From NCBI GenBank assembly GCA_031268525.1, contig JAIRXA010000097.1:1-12159 (forward strand): a stretch of DNA of 12,159 nt, read 5' to 3'. Origin of the DNA: Coriobacteriales bacterium. Lineage in GTDB: Bacteria; Actinomycetota; Coriobacteriia; Coriobacteriales; UBA8131. Shown piece after piece: positions 7,384 to 12,159 of this stretch (the first letter of the stretch is position 1; every line of letters begins with the position of its first letter). Position numbers and translations under genes: made by a program. The notes under the pieces were generated by a model. The model saw only the letters and a list, made by a program, of their open reading frames with translations. It had not been told where the DNA came from and searched no databases.

Positions 7384-9995
7384 GGCTCCACTCCCACTGG
7401 CCTGAAATCGCAGAGACATTCGTTCCAGTTGGTATTAGGCGACCACATCTGAGGTACAAAGTAGACCTCGTGTGTGGGTTTGATATGCGGATAGATGAGT
7501 GCGTTGTATGAGCCGTTCAGCTGGTCTTGCCACCAGCCTTCCTCAAAGATGACCACACCGCTTTTTACGCCGGGGTCAAGGACGGCAAAGGCGGTTATGG
7601 ACCCGCGATCGTTATAGATCTCGACCTTGCTGTCGGCCTGAACACCTTTGGCGGCAGCGTCATGGGGATTGACAAGCAGTTTGGGCCTATGGTCTTTGAG
7701 CTCCAGCAGCACCTGATTGTCAGCATGCGTTGAATGGACTCGGTGGATTGAGTTACGGGTTATATAGGAAAAGCGGAAGCGTTCACGGTACGTGGGATCC
7801 AGAGCGTATTCGGTTTCCTCATAAGGCGCCTTGTGCACGGGTAGGGCCTCGCCCAACTCTATGAATGTCGGCTCATCTTTGTAGAACTCAATGCGGCCAC
7901 TTTTGACGAACTGGGCAGTATTCTCAAGGGGTTCTGGATAGCTGACTGGCGGGAAGGGTTGCCCATCATGTATCTGCTCGTAAAAGGGGATACGTTTGGT
8001 GCCATACGAGCCGTGGTGCATCTTTACCGGTCCCTTTCGCAGTTGCTCAAGAGTGATGCCCTCAACTTCGTCACCCCCTTGAGCCAGAAGGAGACGGATG
8101 ACCTCGCTCGTAGCCTCCTCGACGCCAAGTTCAGGAAAAAAGTATTGATCAAAGTCAGTATCGAGACGCCGTGCCAGCTCTCTGAATATCCAGAGTTCCG
8201 GCCTGCATTGTCCCACTGGCTCGATTGCCGGTTGCATCAACTGGAGGTATTGATGTACGGGCGAAGTTACCAACTCGGTTTTCTCGTACCAGGTAACCCC
8301 GGGAAGCAAGATGTCACTGTAGAGGGAACTGGTGGTTTTTTGGAAGTCCAGATTTATGACCAGTTCGAGGTGGCCATTTTGTTTTTGTTCACGTAATTGA
8401 TTGTTGAGATTATGCTGGTCAAAGGGGTTACAGCAAAATATAATCCAGGCCCTGATACCATTTTTTGGGAACCTGGCAGTCATGGTTTCGGTTGGACCGT
8501 GTACCACATACTCAAAGGGAACAAAGGCCGGGCCCTTACCATCGACCTTCCACCAGGCAGCCGGCTTGAAGCGCATTCTGTATTGTCCTGCATAGGTAGA
8601 GAAGCCTCCACCCAAATTCCCGATATTGCCGGTCAACACAGGCAGGAGCGCCAGGGCACGGCCCTTGAGGTCGCCGTGGTACCATTGGTAATTACTGGCC
8701 CCATAGATAAGGTGCAAGGGGCTGGTTGTAGCGGCTTGGCGAGCAATCCTGGCAATGTCTGCCCCTGGCATGCCGGTTAATTGCTCGGTCTGTTCAAGGC
8801 CATAATCTTCCAATTGAGTTCGCAACAGACTGAAAGCCGTCGTAGCCTCAACAATGCGACCATCGCCAAGCTGTACACTGGCGCTTCCTTCCAGGGCAAT
8901 GTGCTCCGGCACAACATCGGCGAGAAGCTCCTGTGGATTTGAAGCGCGCAATCTGCCGTCAGTTGTTACAAAGACATGGGAGCGACGGTAACAGGGGATG
9001 TCTGCCGGAACATCCAAACCGGCACTTGCCGCAACATCCTGGGCCAGTAATTTTTGATTGGTATCTCTGCGTATCAGGAAAGGTAAATCGCTATATATTT
9101 TAACAAAATTTGAATCATACAATCCCTCGTCGATTATCACCCTGGCCATGCCCAGCGCTACCGCTGCGTCACTGCCAACGTTGATGCTATGCCACTCATC
9201 CGCCTTTGAGGCCGTCACGCTGTAGTTGGGATCAAAAACCAACATCTTTGCTCCGGCTTGTTGTGCCTCATGTAGAAAATGAGCGTCAGGTATACGGGTG
9301 GCAGCAAGGTTTGAGCCAAACACCATGATGTATCTGGCATCGGGCCAGCAATAGCTTTCATTCTCCTCGCTTTGCACGCCAAAGGTCATGGGGGCGCTCA
9401 TTGGTAGGTCGCCATTCATATCGTAGCCACCGTGCATACTCCAGCCAGCCAAAGCGGCCAGACGTGAAAGCGCACCCTTATGCACGTGGCCGGTTGCCGC
9501 CACCTGGACGATGCAGGCAATGGATTCGGGGCCGTATTTATCGGCAATTTCCTGTAACCGTACAGCTGCCGTATCCAAGGCTTCTTCCCAGGTTACATCG
9601 GTAAAATTATCGGTTCCCGGTTTGCTTCCGTCGACTCTGAGTTGGGGAACGATCATACGGTTGGGACCGTAAACCAGGTTACTCATACTCAGGCCCTTGA
9701 GGCAGCCACGGGGGTTAAGCTCAACTTCTGGATAATCAGCAGCTTGAATAATCGTCTTGATTTTGCCGTCCTGGACAGCCGCAACCATGCCACAGCCACC
9801 TGTGCAATTTGGGCTACAGGTTGAACGCACATGCCTCAGAGGCTTATCTGGATTGGCGGCAAAGGCAGGATTGTCCGTATCCCTCGCTCCGATGATACTG
9901 GCAATCGTTCCAGAAAGCACCGCGGTACCGCCAAGCGCCACGCAGGACTTTACAAAGCCGCGTCTGCTTATTTTATCGACAGTAGGTTCTGGCAT
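7380..9995 (-). CDS. Tat-exported molybdopterin oxidoreductase catalytic subunit, NarG-like (type II DMSO reductase family)
   Basis: The 871-residue protein starts with a twin-arginine signal, SRRGFVK (10-16) then a hydrophobic stretch to about 36, so it acts outside the cytoplasmic membrane. Cys60, Cys64, Cys68 and Cys98 fit the N-terminal [4Fe-4S] site. GDLPMSAPMTFG (195-206) closely resembles the NarG segment around its molybdenum-ligating Asp; Asp196 is the likely ligand. Further NarG-like segments are GSNLAATRIPDAHF (227-240), YQWYHGDLKGRALALLPVLTGNIG (436-459), GGGFSTYAGQ (462-471), LYSDILLPGVTWYEK (558-572) and HSTHADNQVL (754-763). The C-terminal part fits the cofactor-binding fold. 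The length is near SerA/ClrA/DdhA-type subunits (about 910) and well below NarG (about 1250). GGGAGG precedes the ATG at short spacing. The substrate cannot be read from sequence: nitrate, (per)chlorate, selenate, dimethyl sulfide or an organic compound are possible. Confidence 0.93.
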   Translation of the reverse strand: MPEPTVDKISRRGFVKSCVALGGTAVLSGTIASIIGARDTDNPAFAANPDKPLRHVRSTCSPNCTGGCGMVAAVQDGKIKTIIQAADYPEVELNPRGCLKGLSMSNLVYGPNRMIVPQLRVDGSKPGTDNFTDVTWEEALDTAAVRLQEIADKYGPESIACIVQVAATGHVHKGALSRLAALAGWSMHGGYDMNGDLPMSAPMTFGVQSEENESYCWPDARYIMVFGSNLAATRIPDAHFLHEAQQAGAKMLVFDPNYSVTASKADEWHSINVGSDAAVALGMARVIIDEGLYDSNFVKIYSDLPFLIRRDTNQKLLAQDVAASAGLDVPADIPCYRRSHVFVTTDGRLRASNPQELLADVVPEHIALEGSASVQLGDGRIVEATTAFSLLRTQLEDYGLEQTEQLTGMPGADIARIARQAATTSPLHLIYGASNYQWYHGDLKGRALALLPVLTGNIGNLGGGFSTYAGQYRMRFKPAAWWKVDGKGPAFVPFEYVVHGPTETMTARFPKNGIRAWIIFCCNPFDQHNLNNQLREQKQNGHLELVINLDFQKTTSSLYSDILLPGVTWYEKTELVTSPVHQYLQLMQPAIEPVGQCRPELWIFRELARRLDTDFDQYFFPELGVEEATSEVIRLLLAQGGDEVEGITLEQLRKGPVKMHHGSYGTKRIPFYEQIHDGQPFPPVSYPEPLENTAQFVKSGRIEFYKDEPTFIELGEALPVHKAPYEETEYALDPTYRERFRFSYITRNSIHRVHSTHADNQVLLELKDHRPKLLVNPHDAAAKGVQADSKVEIYNDRGSITAFAVLDPGVKSGVVIFEEGWWQDQLNGSYNALIYPHIKPTHEVYFVPQMWSPNTNWNECLCDFRPVGVEP

Positions 9996-10028
9996 GGACC
10001 CTCCCGATATCGTCTTATCTCTCAGGCG

Positions 10029-10057
10029 ATAGTAGAAGGAAGTCAGTGTTTGATGAA
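10029..10057 (-). promoter_or_regulatory. Candidate promoter of the molybdoenzyme operon (weak -35)
   Basis: On the minus strand TACTAT (plus 10034 to 10029) fits a -10 element. TTCATC (10057 to 10052), 17 bp upstream, is a poor -35 with three of six consensus bases. The start of the catalytic gene is 33 bases downstream. A poor -35 with an adjacent palindrome is what an activator-dependent promoter looks like. This rests on inspection only. Confidence 0.4.
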
Positions 10058-10059
10058 TC

Positions 10060-10117
10060 GGGGTTGCCCCTATTTTGATGGAGGGGGGAACCCTATGAAA
10101 CAGGGGGGAGATTCCCT
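10060..10117 (-). promoter_or_regulatory. Cluster of three AGGG...CCCC operator-like elements
   Basis: Reading the minus strand, three related elements occur: AGGGAATCTCCCCCC (10117 to 10103), AGGGTTCCCCCC (10094 to 10083) and AGGGGCAACCCC (10071 to 10060). Their centres are roughly 21 and 23 bases apart, near two helical turns. The last one lies 2 bases before the proposed -35 of the molybdoenzyme operon. A similar element, AGGGAATCCCC, precedes the kinase promoter. They are plausible binding sites of the neighbouring response regulator. The first overlaps the stop codon of the regulator gene. Confidence 0.45.
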
Positions 10118-10745
10118 ACAGGAACAGTTTATTCTTTAATGCATACTCAACAAGCTCAGGTCGTGAATGAAGGCCCAGTTTCCCCATGATACGTGCTTTT
10201 TGGCTCTCCACGGTTTTTACCGAAACAATCAACTTCTGGGCAATTTCCCTGTTGCTGAACCCGTAAGCCACCAGCGTCACGATTTCCTGCTCGCGTTCTG
10301 TCAGCTTCGGTCGTAGGTCAGTGCCACCCAGCACCTCCTCAACAAAGCCAGCCATCATCTGTGACGCAATATACACTTCGCCATTGGCAACCGTGCGTAT
10401 TGCCTTTACCAACTCATCGTCAGAGGAATTCTTCAGTACATAGCCGCTGGCCCCACCACGCATGGCACGCACAAGATACTCCTGCTCCTCATACATGGTC
10501 AGTATGATTATCCTGATGTCGGAGAAGTTCTCCTTGATGCGACCAAGCAGGTATAGTCCATTCTCACCAGGAGGCATACTGATATCCGTGAGGATAATAT
10601 CGGGTTGCGTCTGGCTGGCCAGCCTATAAGCCTCCTCGCCGTCTATTGCCTGAGCCACTACCCTGAAATCCATCTGTTGCTCAAGAATCATTGCAAAACC
10701 ACTGCGCACCACCGCGTGATCGTCGGCGATCAATATCCTGATCAC
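10116..10745 (-). CDS. NarL/LuxR-family response regulator
   Basis: A 209-residue two-domain transcription factor. The receiver domain (about 1-120) has the acidic pair Asp8-Asp9, the phosphoacceptor Asp54 in LTDISMPP, Thr83 and Lys105 (YVLK), all in the expected places. The C-terminal helix-turn-helix (about 148-203) has LTEREQEIVTLVAYGFSNREIAQ and SVKTVESQKARIMGKLG, classic for LuxR/NarL output domains. It starts with GTG at 10745, whose GTGA overlaps the kinase stop, indicating coupled translation with its cognate kinase. The next gene downstream, the molybdoenzyme catalytic subunit, begins 120 bases after the stop, so this regulator most likely controls that operon and perhaps its own promoter. 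The target site is not known; the AGGG...CCCC elements on either side of the pair are the best candidates. Confidence 0.95.
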   Translation of the reverse strand: MIRILIADDHAVVRSGFAMILEQQMDFRVVAQAIDGEEAYRLASQTQPDIILTDISMPPGENGLYLLGRIKENFSDIRIIILTMYEEQEYLVRAMRGGASGYVLKNSSDDELVKAIRTVANGEVYIASQMMAGFVEEVLGGTDLRPKLTEREQEIVTLVAYGFSNREIAQKLIVSVKTVESQKARIMGKLGLHSRPELVEYALKNKLFL

Positions 10746-11887
10746 TGATCGTCCCCCCTTGCCTCAGTGAGTTGCTGCCTTTTACAGGGCACCGTGAGCT
10801 CTATGGTAGTACCAGAGCCAGGTTTTGTGTGTACTTCAAGTTTGCCCTCCACCAATTCTGCGCGTTCCGACATACCACTCAAACCCAGTCCGCCACGCTC
10901 AGCGACAGTTGACTCGTAGCAAAAACCACAACCCTGGTCTCTGACAGATAAAACGAGATTGCCGTCGACTTCAGAGAAGGTAACTTTGATGGATTCGGCA
11001 CCTGAATATTTGCAGGCATTGACTACGGCCTCTTGACAAATTCGATAGACTACCGTTTCCACCGTTGGCTCATAGCGATTGACGCCTACGTTACCGTCAA
11101 AACTGATATCTACACCAAAGGTCGCTGATTGGCGTTTTGTATATTCACTCAGTGTTGCTTCCAGACCTAAAGTATCGAGAGTTGACGGCCGTTGTTCAAC
11201 AGCTATCCGCCGCACCTCATCCAGTATATGGTTTGTACGATTCGCGGCGTTGGCGATAAGCTCGTTTTTCTGATCGCCATCCCCGAGGTAACGTGTCTGA
11301 CGCAGGAGCATCTGGACCCCCAACAATTCTTGAACAACACCATCGTGTAGTTCGCGAGAGATGCGTTTACGTTCAGCTTCCTGAGCCTCCAGGATCTTGT
11401 GAGTCATCAGGTCGTAGATTGGGCGGTGGTCGTCAGTCTGTACCGTAATGGTTTCACACTCTGCCGTTAATCCTTCAAAACCGTGTGCCAGAGTAGCCAA
11501 TAACTCGCTCAACAGTTCGTCGGTCATACCGCCAACATATCGAAAAGCTGCCAGCATAATAGCACTTAACGCGCCTTCTCCCCAAAGCGGCACTGCGCAG
11601 AGACTGGCCAATCCCTCTCCAATGATGATGGGGTAGCTCACCAGATCTTCTCTGGAAATGGCACGATTTACGTCGGGGTAAAACAGCGGTTTTCCCGTTT
11701 TGAAAACCAAGCCCAAGATACCCAGGCCAGACGCCAGGATGATGCGTTGGTAACGACTGTTCAAATTGCCGGATGCATATTGCCAGGTGAGTACCGGGTG
11801 TCGCCCAGCAGGCACCAGGCTCAGTGCCACAAAGTCAAAACCAAACGTTTGTCTGAGTCTGTCGAGCGCCCGTTGATAATCTCGCAT
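10742..11887 (-). CDS. Soluble GAF-domain sensor histidine kinase (HisKA_3/NarX-like catalytic core)
   Basis: Partner kinase of the adjacent regulator. I choose ATG 11887 (381 residues) because GGAG lies 6 bases upstream. The longer TTG start at 11920 would lie upstream of the transcription start implied by the promoter. Residues about 1-145 resemble a GAF sensor domain (LGILGLVFKTGKPLFYPDVNRA near 56-77; LASLCAVPLWGEGALSAIMLA near 93-113). There are no membrane segments, so the signal is sensed in the cytoplasm. The HisKA_3 dimerisation region holds ERKRISRELHDGVVQELLG with phosphoacceptor His181. The ATPase domain has the N box QEAVVNACKYSG (285-296; Asn290), DQGCGF (317-322) and GGLGLSGM (332-339). 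No CxxC iron-sulfur motif of the NreB kind is present. The ligand is unknown; an electron acceptor, redox state or small molecule would fit the context. Confidence 0.93.
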   Translation of the reverse strand: MRDYQRALDRLRQTFGFDFVALSLVPAGRHPVLTWQYASGNLNSRYQRIILASGLGILGLVFKTGKPLFYPDVNRAISREDLVSYPIIIGEGLASLCAVPLWGEGALSAIMLAAFRYVGGMTDELLSELLATLAHGFEGLTAECETITVQTDDHRPIYDLMTHKILEAQEAERKRISRELHDGVVQELLGVQMLLRQTRYLGDGDQKNELIANAANRTNHILDEVRRIAVEQRPSTLDTLGLEATLSEYTKRQSATFGVDISFDGNVGVNRYEPTVETVVYRICQEAVVNACKYSGAESIKVTFSEVDGNLVLSVRDQGCGFCYESTVAERGGLGLSGMSERAELVEGKLEVHTKPGSGTTIELTVPCKRQQLTEARGDDQ

Positions 11888-11922
11888 GTGCTTCTCCGCC
11901 TGTGAGTTGATGTGAGGCAACT

Positions 11923-11951
11923 ATCATATTCCAGCGCCTGGTCAGTGTAAA
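11923..11951 (-). promoter_or_regulatory. Promoter of the kinase/regulator operon
   Basis: On the minus strand TTTACA (plus 11951 to 11946) and TATGAT (11928 to 11923) are separated by exactly 17 bases, each one mismatch from the sigma-70-type consensus. The predicted transcription start, about 11915-11917, leaves a leader of roughly 30 bases with GGAG before the ATG at 11887. This is the strongest promoter-like sequence in the window. Confidence 0.65.
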
Positions 11952-11954
11952 ACC

Positions 11955-11965
11955 GGGGATTCCCT
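11955..11965 (-). promoter_or_regulatory. AGGGAATCCCC operator-like element at the kinase promoter
   Basis: The minus-strand sequence AGGGAATCCCC lies 3 bases upstream of the -35 of the kinase promoter. It shares its first eight bases with the element at 10117-10103 upstream of the molybdoenzyme operon. The position suits an activator touching RNA polymerase at -35, or an autoregulatory site. Confidence 0.45.
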
Positions 11966-11977
11966 GCGCATGATCAG

Positions 11978-12044
11978 GCAAAACCCCCGTGGCTCAATGT
12001 CAAAGTCATCGCAAGTCATCGCAACTCAGGCAGCAAAACCCCGT
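11978..12044. repeat. Repeated GCAAAACCCC(C)GT element and 10-bp tandem repeat upstream of the kinase operon
   Basis: GCAAAACCCCCGT (11978-11990) and GCAAAACCCCGT (12033-12044) are near-identical direct copies about 55 bases apart. Between them AAGTCATCGC is repeated in tandem at 12003-12012 and 12013-12022, one helical turn apart. All lie 27-93 bases upstream of the kinase -35 and could be regulator sites. No protein can be assigned. Confidence 0.4.
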
Positions 12045-12159
12045 CTCTGGTTTCCCCGAAAATCCCACACCTCTCCATCATCGGCTGTGGTATCATGCAT
12101 GAGTTGTCTTTCGGGCAACAGAAGCGGGTGCCACATCACGGCCCCCACCTTGCGGCGCC
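12045..12159. other. Window end with no recognisable gene
   Basis: No supported gene is seen. TATCAT at 12091-12096 could be a -10 for a rightward transcript, but no good -35 is found 17 bases upstream. Frames starting at ATG 12095 and ATG 12099 are open to the window edge, yet cover only about 20 codons and have no recognisable sequence or clear ribosome site. The neighbouring gene cannot be identified from this end. Confidence 0.3.

Noticed and set aside
7384..7419. Longer start of the Fe-S subunit at 7419
   Set aside because: The added 12 residues precede the normal N-terminus of this family, while ATG 7383 has the typical ATGA overlap and a ribosome site.
7380..9995. Catechol dehydroxylase of the gut Coriobacteriia type
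   Set aside because: The NarG-like GDLP ligand segment and the other NarG-like motifs point to the type II branch; a catechol dehydroxylase role is not supported by anything visible, though the substrate is still open.
11888..11920. TTG start of the histidine kinase at 11920
   Set aside because: It would lie upstream of the transcription start predicted from TTTACA-17-TATGAT, and it lacks a good ribosome site.
11975..12003. TTGACA (minus strand, 12003 to 11998) as -35 of a second kinase promoter
   Set aside because: No acceptable -10 is found at 16-18 bp spacing.

Overview
The window looks like a chromosomal segment from an anaerobic or facultative Gram-positive actinobacterium. Coriobacteriia is my best guess, at low to moderate confidence. 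The reasons are a murC-murB-ftsQ cell-wall/division cluster with a long Ser/Arg/Pro-rich FtsQ tail, and a Tat-exported molybdoenzyme operon with an NrfD anchor. No rRNA, tRNA, CRISPR array, transposase or integrase is visible.

Left part (1-5132, + strand, G+C-rich): the C-terminal part of an ABC-2 type transporter permease (cut by the window edge), then murC, murB and ftsQ, which are tightly packed or overlapping. MurC and MurB act consecutively on the cytoplasmic UDP-MurNAc precursors, and FtsQ is the divisome protein. MurC and FtsQ both carry family-atypical low-complexity insertions built from short DNA direct repeats. A 12-codon minicistron may couple murC to murB.

Middle and right part (5267-11887, - strand): a five-gene respiratory module converging on ftsQ. 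Read in its own direction it encodes a soluble GAF-domain sensor histidine kinase, a NarL/LuxR-type response regulator, a Tat-exported molybdopterin oxidoreductase catalytic subunit, a four-cluster iron-sulfur subunit and an NrfD-type quinone-interacting membrane subunit. The catalytic subunit has clear NarG-like (type II DMSO-reductase family) hallmarks, including a GDLP Asp as probable molybdenum ligand. Its partners, however, are of the PsrB/DmsB and NrfD type, not NarH/NarI or a haem-b gamma subunit. The likely role is quinone-linked reduction (or oxidation) of an unidentified substrate on the outer face of the membrane, controlled by the adjacent two-component system. No dedicated chaperone (TorD/NarJ type) or cofactor-biosynthesis gene lies in the window.

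Regulatory DNA: the kinase promoter (near-consensus -35/-10, 17-bp spacer) and the weaker molybdoenzyme promoter each have an AGGG-N3..4-CCCC element 2-3 bp upstream of the -35. Two more such elements lie further upstream of the molybdoenzyme promoter, at roughly helical-turn spacing. This is the best candidate for an undescribed operator of this two-component system. The last 190 bases or so hold short repeats but no gene I can recognise.
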